Position numbers and translations under genes: made by a program. A stretch of DNA of 64,000 nucleotides from Chroococcidiopsis thermalis PCC 7203 (lineage in GTDB: Bacteria > Cyanobacteriota > Cyanobacteriia > Cyanobacteriales > Chroococcidiopsidaceae), in contig NC_019695.1 of NCBI RefSeq assembly GCF_000317125.1, positions 422,336 through 486,335 of the forward strand, written 5' to 3'. Numbering within the stretch: the stretch's first letter is position 1; each line of letters opens with the position of its first letter. The notes beneath the pieces are model-generated. The model saw only the letters and a list, made by a program, of their open reading frames with translations. It had not been told where the DNA came from and did no database searches. This document shows, piece after piece, positions 28,300-36,465 of the stretch.

Positions 28300-28809
28300 T
28301 TAGTTAACTTCAGCTTTTTGGCGGAAGCACCAAACTAACAACGTACCACCAACTGAAAGTTTCACAGCTTCTAGCAGCCAGTAACCAGCGTGCAATTGAT
28401 TCATCACAGAAGGAATTTCCTGAACGGACTCAAATACATTCAGCGGCATTCCTACAGCACACATATTGGGAGTGAGAAAATAAGTATTAATCAGGGCGAT
28501 CGCTAGCAACAGCGAAGATAAAATTGCGGCTTTCCAAGCCAAATTAGCATGATATAATTGCGATTTGCCGAGTGCTAAAACCCCTGTCAATACCAAGGCA
28601 GCAGAAAGTAATTCAATCCGATTAAAATTCCAAAACATGAAATAGCCTGCTGATGTAAATCCAGGTTGAGTCATCATCCCAGATACATATAAACTAGGCA
28701 TAATTACCCAGTCTAAAAGCAAGCTACCACCAAGCCAAAGCCCCAAAGTCAAGATGACAACAGTATGCCAAATGGGTCGCTTCAATTGAGTGGTTGATGC
28801 AACAGTCAT
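28300..28809 (-). CDS. Four-helix membrane protein (DUF4149-like)
   Basis: 169 residues with four hydrophobic helices (about 14-35, 60-82, 90-112, 143-160). WHTVVILTLGLWLGGSLLLDWVI at the start and a conserved-looking FNRIELLSAALVL and HAGYWLLEAVKL recall the DUF4149-like cyanobacterial membrane proteins. No function known. Confidence 0.7.
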   Translation of the reverse strand: MTVASTTQLKRPIWHTVVILTLGLWLGGSLLLDWVIMPSLYVSGMMTQPGFTSAGYFMFWNFNRIELLSAALVLTGVLALGKSQLYHANLAWKAAILSSLLLAIALINTYFLTPNMCAVGMPLNVFESVQEIPSVMNQLHAGYWLLEAVKLSVGGTLLVWCFRQKAEVN

Positions 28810-28840
28810 ATCAAATCCCCTAATTGAATGATTTATCGGT

Positions 28841-28868
28841 GTAGAGACGTTACATGTAACGTCTCTAC
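28841..28868. repeat. Perfect 28-nt palindrome, type C
   Basis: Identical to 14621-14648: GTAGAGACGTTACA and exact complement. Confidence 0.92.
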
Positions 28869-29126
28869 AAAGTTATCAGTGACTAGCAACCAGCTACCAA
28901 TTACCAATTACCAATTACCAATTGCCGATTACCTTTAGCTTAACTAATTGATAGGTACTCAAATATAAATTATGTTTGAATTCTAAGTTGAGAATTAATA
29001 AGAAGAAATTGTTTTTCATTTTTAAAATAAGAAATATTACAATAAAGTTGATAGTTGGTAATGGGTGATGGGTAATGGGTAACGAGTAATTGGTTGTTCA
29101 CCCTCAGCTCTCTTCTCGCGACTTCT

Positions 29127-29194
29127 GTACGAGCGGGTTTTGAACGTGGATTTATTGCCATAACTCGTAAATCTGTTGCTAAACCCGCCCCTAC
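29127..29194. repeat. Type B repeat element (RAYT-associated family)
   Basis: Left end GTACGAGCGGGTTTTG and right end CTAAACCCGCCCCTAC around an AT-rich centre, like the copies at 733-1492 near the transposase. Confidence 0.6.
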
Positions 29195-29220
29195 GACTCC
29201 CCGATCTACAGGTAGATAGT

Positions 29221-29793
29221 ATGGTGAGACAAATTATCAGATTGTTGGGAACTGCGATCGCAGTAGGTTTGGGTTTAGGTGGAGTAATTCCCTCAACCGT
29301 ACAAGCCGTGCAGCTAGGAGACGGTTCAGTTGCTTTCGTACAACCGCCAGATCTACTGGAAGCAACAACCACTTTTGATAGCGTCAGCGTCTGGGGCGCA
29401 ACTTACTACTTCACGATCGCCATTCCCAAAGCAGCAAGCGAACCCTTACAACGGGTAACGATTCATCAAAAGGAAGGCGCAGACAATATTCGCTATAGGC
29501 TCGATGATACCCGCGCATTTGTTGGCACGCGCCGCGATCGCGGTGACAAAATTAAATTAGGCGAAGTCACCCACGATCGAGAAACGCGAACGGTGACAGT
29601 CAATTTCGATCCGCCAATTCCCCCAGGTAGAGCCATTACAATCGGGCTCAGACCGAGAGCGAATCCCACAACTTCTGGAGTTTATCTATTTGGTGTCACC
29701 GCTTTTCCGCCAGGGGAAAAAGTCCGCAGTCAATTCATGGGCTTCGGTCGGTTACATTTCTACAACAACGGTGGGAGTAGAGACATTTTTTGA
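29221..29793 (+). CDS. DUF2808 secreted protein
   Basis: 190 residues with a signal peptide (MVRQIIRLLGTAIAVGLG...STVQAVQ). The mature part has the DUF2808 pattern: FVQPPDLLEATTTFDSVSVW, YYFTIAIPKAASEPLQRVTI, TRAFVGTRRDRG and GVYLFGVTAFPPGE. These are periplasmic or surface beta-rich proteins of cyanobacteria with unknown role. ATG 29221 places the signal peptide correctly; the in-frame start at 29176 translates repeat DNA. Confidence 0.88.
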   Translation: MVRQIIRLLGTAIAVGLGLGGVIPSTVQAVQLGDGSVAFVQPPDLLEATTTFDSVSVWGATYYFTIAIPKAASEPLQRVTIHQKEGADNIRYRLDDTRAFVGTRRDRGDKIKLGEVTHDRETRTVTVNFDPPIPPGRAITIGLRPRANPTTSGVYLFGVTAFPPGEKVRSQFMGFGRLHFYNNGGSRDIF

Positions 29794-29914
29794 ATCAGTT
29801 ATCAGTTATCAGCGAAGAGTGGTAGTTGGTAATTGGTAATTGGTAGTTGTTTTCTTTCTCAGCTCAAGAGTAACTCCCTCCATTTTGACTTCTGACTTTT
29901 GACTTTTGACTTTT

Positions 29915-30724
29915 CTAATGCCGATGATGGTAGCGGCTGAAGTTGGGACCGTAAGTTGCTAGTAAGTTTTGTGGAGATAGGGCAATTTCGGGCGTACCCG
30001 TGCAAATTAGGCTTTGGTTGAGACAGAGAACGCGATCGCAGTGATGGTTGACCATATCTAAATCGTGAGAGATCTGCAATACCGTCCAATTTTCCTGTTG
30101 TTTGAGTTCGTTTAATAAGTTGTAAAAATCGGCTGCACCTTGCGCGTCTACACCTGCAAAAGCTTCATCCAAGATTAATAGCTGCCGTGGCATTACTAAA
30201 CAATACGCTAGCAGCACCCGTTTTAATTCACCTCCACTGAGGCTACCAATTGCCTGTCGGCGCAGATGGTAGCCGTTAACTCGTTTTAATGCTCGGTCGA
30301 TCGCCTCTTTTTTTCTCTCCGGTCGAGGATGCATTGAATTTATTATAGGGACGCATAGCTGTGCGCCCCTACCCTGTTGTCTCTCCACGTATCCCAACCC
30401 AACTAATTCGCTGACAGAAATCGGAAAACTGCGATCGAAGATAAAATTTTGTGGCATGTAGCCGATCTGATGGCACAATCTCCCCAAGCGTCCTATGGGG
30501 CGATCGAAAATTTCAATTTTGCCCGCAGCATAGGGAATTATTCCCAATAATGCTTGTACGAGGGTGCTTTTCCCCGCGCCGTTGGGACCGACAATCGCTG
30601 TATCCGTCCCTGAAATCAGTTCAAAGGAAACATCGCGGACGGCGAGATAGTTTCCTTGGTAAACTGTTAAGTCTTCTACCTTCAGAATCGGATATTTGTT
30701 ACTAGTTATTGCTGAATGATTCAC
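29915..30724 (-). CDS. Zinc/manganese-type ABC transporter ATPase with a repeat-encoded insertion
   Basis: 269 residues. Walker A VGPNGAGKST (46-54), signature LSGGELKRVLLAY, Walker B LLILDEAFAGVD and switch His in ISHDLDMV; the C-terminus HHRH is His-rich. It forms an operon with the binding lipoprotein gene 6 nt upstream. Residues about 118-127 (GRGAQLCVPI) and flanking ones are encoded by a type A palindrome at 30345-30372, inserted in frame in the helical subdomain before the signature. The permease gene usually following is absent; the next gene is DUF2808 on the other strand. Confidence 0.88.
   Translation of the reverse strand: MNHSAITSNKYPILKVEDLTVYQGNYLAVRDVSFELISGTDTAIVGPNGAGKSTLVQALLGIIPYAAGKIEIFDRPIGRLGRLCHQIGYMPQNFIFDRSFPISVSELVGLGYVERQQGRGAQLCVPIINSMHPRPERKKEAIDRALKRVNGYHLRRQAIGSLSGGELKRVLLAYCLVMPRQLLILDEAFAGVDAQGAADFYNLLNELKQQENWTVLQISHDLDMVNHHCDRVLCLNQSLICTGTPEIALSPQNLLATYGPNFSRYHHRH
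30345..30372. repeat. Type A palindrome inside an ABC ATPase coding region
   Basis: ATAGGGACGCATAGC and TGTGCGCCCCTAC arms; diverged from the perfect copies on the left arm but clearly the same element. No frameshift results. Confidence 0.8.
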
Positions 30725-30730
30725 AATTAG

Positions 30731-31723
30731 TTACTGACAACCCGCTTCCAACGATTTGAGGTTGGCTTTCATTGCCGTGAAATAATATTGAGGATTTGTC
30801 TCTCCTGTCTCCAGAGGATCGAGAGGTCTGAAAGTCAGGTTTAAATCTTGCGAAAGATTTTTTAGCAACCTGTTATCTGTCCCTGGTTCGCCAAACACCG
30901 CTTTGACGTTGTATTTTTTCACCGCCGCGATCGCCCTTTGAATATCCTGGGGCGATAATTGGTCTTCGGGAATTTCTACTACTGCTACTTGTTTGAGTTT
31001 GTAACGTTGTGCCAAATAAGGATAGGCATCGTGGAAGGTGACAAACGTGCAGTTAGGATATTTTTGTAACCTTTGCCTAAACTCGCGATCGAGTGCCTGC
31101 AACTGTTGGATGTAGTTGGCGGCGTTAGTGGTGTAAGTCGCTTTATTTTGCGGATCGGCAGCAATTAAGCCATCTCGAATGTTATTGACTTGTTTTTGCG
31201 CCAAGACGGGATCGAGCCAGACATGGGGATTACCCTCAGCGTGTTCGTGTCCGTGTCCGTGTTCTTCTTCTGAAGTGGTTTCTTCCACTGGGGAGATTTC
31301 TGTTACAGGTTTTATTCCTTGACTTGCTTCGACTTGTTTCAACTTGGAGTTACCCGCATTTTTTACCGTATCTTCCAGAAATTCCTCCAAGCCCAAACCG
31401 TTTTTGACTAAAACATCAGCCGTGGCGATCGCCTGCACGTTAGCTGGTGTTGCTTGGTATTCGTGGACTTCCGTACCAGGCGGGACTAAAATTTCTACTT
31501 GCGCCGCCTCTCCTGCTACTGCTTTGGTAAACCAGTACATCGGTAAAAATGTCGTCACTACCTTTGACCGATCCGACGGCGAAGCAACTGTCTCAACTTG
31601 AGGCGCAGGTGGCGGCGAACTCGCTTGGTTATTGCAGCCTGTAACAATTGATGACAGTAGGAGTGACATCAAGGGTAGGCTGAGTTGCCATCCAGCCCAA
31701 TATCTCAAGTAGCAGCGGCTCAC
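30731..31723 (-). CDS. znuA: Zinc-binding lipoprotein of an ABC importer (ZnuA-like)
   Basis: 330 residues, cluster A-I metal-binding protein. Lipobox LLLSSIVTGC with Cys30, FLPMYWFTKAVAG, PPGTEVHEYQATPANVQ (metal His), a His-rich acidic loop EEEHGHGHEHAEGNPH typical of zinc-specific members, WLDP, TFHDAYPYLAQRYKL and FGEPGTDNRLL. It would deliver Zn2+ to the transporter in the plasma membrane. It is the first gene of a two-gene unit, and a Zur-like palindrome lies about 65-80 nt upstream. Confidence 0.9.
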   Translation of the reverse strand: MSRCYLRYWAGWQLSLPLMSLLLSSIVTGCNNQASSPPPAPQVETVASPSDRSKVVTTFLPMYWFTKAVAGEAAQVEILVPPGTEVHEYQATPANVQAIATADVLVKNGLGLEEFLEDTVKNAGNSKLKQVEASQGIKPVTEISPVEETTSEEEHGHGHEHAEGNPHVWLDPVLAQKQVNNIRDGLIAADPQNKATYTTNAANYIQQLQALDREFRQRLQKYPNCTFVTFHDAYPYLAQRYKLKQVAVVEIPEDQLSPQDIQRAIAAVKKYNVKAVFGEPGTDNRLLKNLSQDLNLTFRPLDPLETGETNPQYYFTAMKANLKSLEAGCQ

Positions 31724-32045
31724 AATTTTTCTCCTGGCATTGGTTAAAGGGTTGCGTTTGAACCAGAAGTCTATTTTACAACTACAATGAGAATCAATAT
31801 CACCTTCTTATGTACCGATCTCAGTAGCGAGTCGCTGTTGAGTATAAATTGTGGTTCACCAGCAATTACGAACAGTGTTAGCATCCCCCCTAAGATAGAA
31901 AATTCAAATAAAAAATTGTTGAAAAAATGCAGCCAAAGTAGCTGGTTTTCTGTCAAACTATTGAGAAAAAGTTGCAGACTTTCGTTTTCAGCCGTTGTCA
32001 TGACTGCAATGAGAGAGCAACATCTTGGTGTGAGGAAAGTAAATC
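31724..32045. other. 322-nt divergent control region between znuA and the porin gene
   Basis: Holds the Zur-like palindrome at 31788-31802 and a long AT-rich stretch. ORFs on both strands exist here (e.g. 31771-32001 minus), but they have no recognisable family, no ribosome binding site and overlap each other, so I left them out. Confidence 0.5.
31788..31802. promoter_or_regulatory. Zur-like operator
   Basis: TGAGAATCAATATCA, a 15-bp imperfect palindrome that differs by one base in each arm from the cyanobacterial Zur consensus TGATAAT-N-ATTATCA as I remember it. It lies between the zinc-binding protein gene and the divergent porin gene, where a zinc repressor could control both. Fur sites are similar, so iron control cannot be excluded. 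Confidence 0.5.
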
Positions 32046-33671
32046 ATGAATAAAAGCTTGTGGCGATCGCTTTTGGCTAGTCCGGTAGTTTTTGCAACTA
32101 TATTAGCTTGCAGCCCGTGGTTCCCTGCCGCAGCGAATCCAAAGACTAGCAATACTATGGCGCAGGTGACTTCAGTTTCCCAGTTATCAGACGTGCAACC
32201 AACTGACTGGGCTTTTCAGGCATTGCAATCTTTGGTTGAGCGTTACGGTTGTATCGCAGGTTATCCTGATGGTACGTATCGCGGTAATCGAGCCTTAACG
32301 AGATACGAGTTCGCGGCGGGATTAAATGCTTGTTTGGATCGAGTCAACGAGTTGATTGCTACGGCAACAACAGACTTAGTGACCAAAGAAGACTTGGCTA
32401 CCCTACAAAAGTTACAAGAAGAGTTTGGCACAGAACTTGCTACCTTGCGCGGTCGAGTTGATAGCTTAGAAGCAGCAACCGCCGAATTAGAAGCAAATCA
32501 GTTTTCTACCACCACCAAACTAAGTGGGGTTGTTGTTGCCGCAGTCTCGGATGTTTTCGGTGGTGACAATGCCGAAACTGGTGAGGAAGTGGAAGACAAT
32601 ACTATCTTTACAGACAGAGCCAGACTAGAATTCAGTACTAGTTTTACCGGAAAAGATTTACTGTACACGCTCATCTCGGCGGGCAACTTTAGGGGATACG
32701 CTGGGATTACAGGCACGGCAGAAGGAGATTTAGCTTTCACCCGCGCCCAAGATGAAGAAGAACCGGATAACGATGTTGGTCTAGAAACTCTAGAATACAC
32801 TTTCCCCCTTGGTGAGAGTACAGAAGTTACCCTAGCTGCGGCTGGTGCGGCGTTCTATGATTTTACTGATACAGTAACGCTATTCGATGGAGATGGTGAT
32901 TCAGGGGCATTGTCTCTGTATGGCACGCGCAACCCCATCTACAACTTAGGTGATGGTGCGGGCTTAGGCATTAAACATCAATTAGGCGATCTCTTCGAGA
33001 TCAGTTTAGGATACTTGGCAGCCGAAGGAAACGATCCAGCTGATAGTAGTGGCTTATTTAATGGTCCTTATGCGGCGATCGGACAAGTCTTATTTAAGCC
33101 AAGCGATCGCTTAAAGTTAGGTTTGACTTACGTTCATTCCTACCGTGCTGACGATACAGGTACGGGTAGCAGAAATGCCACCTTTAATCAGTTCGATGCC
33201 GATTACTTTGCTAGCAGACAAATCATCGGACAAGGCGACGACGCACCAGATGTGCCGACTTCTAGCAATGCCTACGGCGTACAGCTATCTTGGCAATTAA
33301 GCGATGGCATTGTCGTTGGTGGTTGGGCTGGCTACACGAGAACGACTTTGCTTTCTACAGTGAATGGCGCATTCGATCGCGGCGGTTTAGAAATCTGGAA
33401 CTACGCCGTTACTTTAGGCTTTCCAGATTTCGGCAAAGAGGGCAGTCTCCTGGGTTTTGTCTTTGGTATGGAACCAAAAGTGGAAGATTCTACTGTTGCT
33501 GAAGTTGCGGAGGACGAAGATACTTCCTTCCATATTGAAGGATTCTATCAATATCAACTCACGGATAACATTGCCATTACTCCAGGCGTAATTTGGATTA
33601 CTGCACCTGGATTTAATAACGACAACGATGATGCCATCATCGGCGCGCTGCGGACGACATTTAGTTTTTAG
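32046..33671 (+). CDS. SLH-domain porin of the OprB / iron uptake porin family
   Basis: 541 residues. Signal peptide (MNKSLWRSLLASPVVFATILAC), one SLH domain (QLSDVQPTDWAFQALQSLVE, YRGNRALTRYEFAAGLNACL), a short coiled coil (about 115-148, LQKLQEEFGTELATLRGRVD) and an OprB-type outer-membrane beta-barrel ending in TFSF, the C-terminal Phe needed for barrel assembly. Cyanobacterial members link peptidoglycan and outer membrane and pass ions or small solutes. Divergence from znuA with a shared Zur-like site suggests a role in metal uptake. Confidence 0.9.
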   Translation: MNKSLWRSLLASPVVFATILACSPWFPAAANPKTSNTMAQVTSVSQLSDVQPTDWAFQALQSLVERYGCIAGYPDGTYRGNRALTRYEFAAGLNACLDRVNELIATATTDLVTKEDLATLQKLQEEFGTELATLRGRVDSLEAATAELEANQFSTTTKLSGVVVAAVSDVFGGDNAETGEEVEDNTIFTDRARLEFSTSFTGKDLLYTLISAGNFRGYAGITGTAEGDLAFTRAQDEEEPDNDVGLETLEYTFPLGESTEVTLAAAGAAFYDFTDTVTLFDGDGDSGALSLYGTRNPIYNLGDGAGLGIKHQLGDLFEISLGYLAAEGNDPADSSGLFNGPYAAIGQVLFKPSDRLKLGLTYVHSYRADDTGTGSRNATFNQFDADYFASRQIIGQGDDAPDVPTSSNAYGVQLSWQLSDGIVVGGWAGYTRTTLLSTVNGAFDRGGLEIWNYAVTLGFPDFGKEGSLLGFVFGMEPKVEDSTVAEVAEDEDTSFHIEGFYQYQLTDNIAITPGVIWITAPGFNNDNDDAIIGALRTTFSF

Positions 33672-33676
33672 GTAAG

Positions 33677-33736
33677 GTAGGGGCGGGTTCACCAATAATC
33701 TCTGTAAACGCACGAAGAACTAAATAAACCTGCCCT
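33677..33736. repeat. Type B element after the porin gene
   Basis: Left end GTAGGGGCGGGTTCACC is intact; the right end (AAACCTGCCCT) is degenerate. Confidence 0.55.
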
Positions 33737-33752
33737 GAAAAGATTGACGGTA

Positions 33753-33780
33753 GTAGGGGCGCACAGCTGTGCGCCCCTAC
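33753..33780. repeat. Perfect 28-nt palindrome, type A
   Basis: GTAGGGGCGCACAG and its complement, between the convergent porin and hemB genes, likely a shared terminator. Confidence 0.9.
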
Positions 33781-33810
33781 AAATGTGTTGCAAACGTTCG
33801 ATCGCAAAAT

Positions 33811-33838
33811 GTAGAGACGTTACATGTCATTCCTCTAC
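33811..33838. repeat. Type C palindrome, degenerate right arm
   Basis: GTAGAGACGTTACATG then TCATTCCTCTAC, directly preceding the end of hemB. Confidence 0.75.
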
Positions 33839-33846
33839 ATTTTTAT

Positions 33847-34827
33847 TTAATCTAGCCAACGCACAGCATCTTTCGCGTGATATGTCAAGATCATATCCGA
33901 CCCCGCCCGTTTAAAACTTGTCAGAGTCTCCATAACGACCCGCTGTTCGTCGATCCAGCCATTGAGGGCAGCGGCTTTCACCATCGAATACTCGCCAGAG
34001 ACATTGTAGGCGGCTACAGGTAAATTGGTCGCTTCCTTCACCCGCCAGATAATGTCCATGTATGCCAAAGCAGGCTTCACCATCAGCATATCTGCCCCTT
34101 CAGCAATATCGAGTTCGACTTCTTTAATCGCTTCACGGGCGTTTCCTGGGTCCATTTGATACGTGCGGCGATCGCCAAATTGGGGTGTAGAATCGGCAGC
34201 ATCGCGGAAGGGTCCGTAATAAGCTGAAGCGTACTTCGCCGCATAAGATAAAATCGGCGTATCTTGGAATCCTGCTGCATCTAAACCTTCGCGGATCGCT
34301 TGCACGAATCCGTCCATCATTCCCGAAGGTGCGATAATATCAGCTCCAGCTTTAGCTTGAGAGACTGCTGTTTTCTTGAGTAATTCCAAGGTAGGATCGT
34401 TCAAAACCTGTCCCATCAGATCGCCTGTTTGCAAATAGCCACAGTGACCGTGACTGGTATACTCGCACAAGCAGGTGTCGGCAATCACAATTAAATCTGG
34501 TACTGCTTCTTTGACAGCAGTTGCAGCTTTCTGGACGATCCCGCAATCGTGCCAAGCTCCAGTTGCATCGGTATCTTTATCTTCAGGAATGCCAAATAGA
34601 ATAATCGACGGGATACCCAGATCGTAAACTTCTTTGGCTTCCTCCACAATTTTGTCTACAGATAACTGGTAGACTCCTGGCATCGATTTGACTTCTTTGG
34701 CAAATGCTTCACCAGGAACGGCAAATAGAGGATAAATTAAATCGTTTTTAGATAAAACCGTTTCCCGCACCATCCGGCGCAGTTGGGGATGAGTTCTTAA
34801 GCGGCGAGGGCGATGAATTGGAAACAT
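33847..34827 (-). CDS. hemB: Porphobilinogen synthase (delta-aminolevulinate dehydratase)
   Basis: 326 residues. Joins two 5-aminolevulinate molecules into porphobilinogen for chlorophyll, heme and bilins. The zinc cysteines Cys119, Cys121 and Cys129 are all present ([15 protein letters not shown]), so this is the Zn-dependent type rather than the Mg-only plant type. Schiff-base lysines are Lys198 ([17 protein letters not shown]) and Lys251 ([14 protein letters not shown]). It is 2 kb from the zinc importer genes but convergent with the porin, so linkage by regulation is only a possibility. Confidence 0.95.
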   Translation of the reverse strand: MFPIHRPRRLRTHPQLRRMVRETVLSKNDLIYPLFAVPGEAFAKEVKSMPGVYQLSVDKIVEEAKEVYDLGIPSIILFGIPEDKDTDATGAWHDCGIVQKAATAVKEAVPDLIVIADTCLCEYTSHGHCGYLQTGDLMGQVLNDPTLELLKKTAVSQAKAGADIIAPSGMMDGFVQAIREGLDAAGFQDTPILSYAAKYASAYYGPFRDAADSTPQFGDRRTYQMDPGNAREAIKEVELDIAEGADMLMVKPALAYMDIIWRVKEATNLPVAAYNVSGEYSMVKAAALNGWIDEQRVVMETLTSFKRAGSDMILTYHAKDAVRWLD

Positions 34828-34950
34828 GACGTTGTATTATGACAGCTTGAGAAGATGTAGCGCTCAGATCTTGAAGTATATTACGCCGCGATCGCCCTAC
34901 TGACAGAATGAGTAACTGTTGTTAAAAATATTAAGGATATTAAACGAACT

Positions 34951-35919
34951 CTATGCGATCGCAGGTTGTTTCAATCTATTAGAAGCGATCGCGCTACTCA
35001 TTTTTTGCACCACATCTCGACAGCGCCAATAACTAGCATGAGCATCGCCACCATTAATTAACAAAGATACAGGAGTTTGACGAAAAGGCAGCATCAGCAA
35101 ATCGGTAAGATCGGTATCTCTGGTAATGACATCTTCAATTTCAACTAAACCGCTACCTACCACCTCCTGCATCACCTCTTTCAGCGTCCAAGCAAACGGA
35201 TCGCTGGGGTGAATGAAATTGTACCAAGGTAAAGGCTGCTGTCTGCGCTCTCGATACAAGGTTTGCAGTAGCTCTTGTAAATTCTTGGCAATATCGTAAG
35301 TATCACCGAGTCCCGTCGTCGCATCAGGTACGAGATCGATCAGATTGAATAAAGCAATGGGAGAACCCAGCGTGTGAATGCTAGCAAGGCGGATACCTCG
35401 TTCGCGTTCCGGTGCTACACCAAAAATTCGCTGTCGGATCGTGCGGACGCGATCGCCACCTGGTACATTAGGAAGATCCCAACGTCCTGCAAACAGAATA
35501 TCGAATAAAATTACCGTCCCCCAACTATGACCCACTATATGCAAGCGATCGTCTAGCTGGGGTTGTGAAGGTAAATTCGCTTCTATTTGCCGTGCCAATT
35601 CCTCAACAACTTTAGCACCAACATGACGGTTGATATATAATGTTGCATCCCCAATAAACTGCATCAGTTGTGTGGAGCGGAAATTGCGAAACCACAGACG
35701 CTTCCACTGGCTAGAGGCGCGGAACTTATCCAGACGTTTTTGTTGTTCGTCAAATAGAGTGTCACCCCAGTAAAGCGGAATATATTTAGGATTGAGCGTC
35801 GGTGCATGGGACGCGATCGCCCGATCGAGCAATTTAATCAAATCGTTGGCATAGCTTGGCTGTGCCTGCTGTTCGCGAGTGTTAACGCCATGAATGAACA
35901 GAATATAGTCAGTAGCCAT
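34951..35919 (-). CDS. Alpha/beta hydrolase-like protein with GHSWG motif
   Basis: 322 residues. ILFIHGVNTRE near the start and the nucleophile elbow IVGHSWGTVILFDIL with a Ser, a serine esterase/lipase hallmark; a candidate acid is in HPSDPFAW and a late His in GGDAHASYW. No signal peptide. It resembles poorly characterised bacterial hydrolases of the PGAP1-like or DUF-type group. Substrate unknown. Stands alone between hemB and DUF4870, all on the minus strand with separate promoters likely. Confidence 0.75.
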   Translation of the reverse strand: MATDYILFIHGVNTREQQAQPSYANDLIKLLDRAIASHAPTLNPKYIPLYWGDTLFDEQQKRLDKFRASSQWKRLWFRNFRSTQLMQFIGDATLYINRHVGAKVVEELARQIEANLPSQPQLDDRLHIVGHSWGTVILFDILFAGRWDLPNVPGGDRVRTIRQRIFGVAPERERGIRLASIHTLGSPIALFNLIDLVPDATTGLGDTYDIAKNLQELLQTLYRERRQQPLPWYNFIHPSDPFAWTLKEVMQEVVGSGLVEIEDVITRDTDLTDLLMLPFRQTPVSLLINGGDAHASYWRCRDVVQKMSSAIASNRLKQPAIA

Positions 35920-36019
35920 TGACGCACCTATGACTTATAGCTCTCTGACTATTGCTTCAGGTGCTATGCGGCAAATTTAGGAAAAGAAAGATTTTTGGCA
36001 ATTCATCTTTGTCAGAAAT

Positions 36020-36361
36020 TTATAACAACCGCACGATAAAAGGGTAGCGGAAAGACTCGTCAGGATGACTCAAGACTTTGACGATCGCCAGAATAGTTAA
36101 TCCCCAATGAATTAAAAATCCCAGTCCAGCTAAAGGAAATAATAAACCAAAGCTGATCGTCACCAGCACGCCAATAACTAATGCCCAAAACCAGACATTT
36201 AAGTGAAAATTAATCGCTTCTTTGGCGTTTTCCTTGACGATTGGATCGTCGGAGACAAATAAAACCGCGATGGGGATACCAACAGATACCAGAGTGGTAC
36301 TGAAAAAGATTGCTCCGTGGCTAATCGCCGATAGCAGTTTCCGCTTGTCAGGGTCGTACAT
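36020..36361 (-). CDS. DUF4870 membrane protein
   Basis: 113 residues with three or four hydrophobic helices. Family pattern: ISHGAIFFSTTLVSVGIPIA, an IVKENAKEAINFHLNVW core and a PLAGLGFLIHWGLTILAIV helix pair. Related to Tic20-like small membrane proteins in my memory, but the role is unknown. Confidence 0.85.
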   Translation of the reverse strand: MYDPDKRKLLSAISHGAIFFSTTLVSVGIPIAVLFVSDDPIVKENAKEAINFHLNVWFWALVIGVLVTISFGLLFPLAGLGFLIHWGLTILAIVKVLSHPDESFRYPFIVRLL

Positions 36362-36465
36362 ACAAACACATTCCTCAGTTGCAGATTGTTATCCTAAATA
36401 AAGGTAAATTAGATTCTGCTAGACTCTGGTTTTTACTTCCTGTTACATCCTACAGCTAAGCTTCA

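Larger units (their letters stand above)
28810..29220. other. 411-nt intergenic region crowded with repeats
   Basis: From left to right: perfect type C palindrome 28841-28868, CAATTAC heptamers 28894-28933, AT-rich stretch, GGTAATG heptamers about 29045-29090, and a type B GGGCGGGTT element 29127-29194. No gene seen. Confidence 0.7.

Noticed and set aside
31771-32001. 76-codon minus-strand ORF in the znuA-porin spacer
   Set aside because: No ribosome binding site, no recognisable family, overlaps the Zur-like site and an equally unsupported ORF on the other strand.
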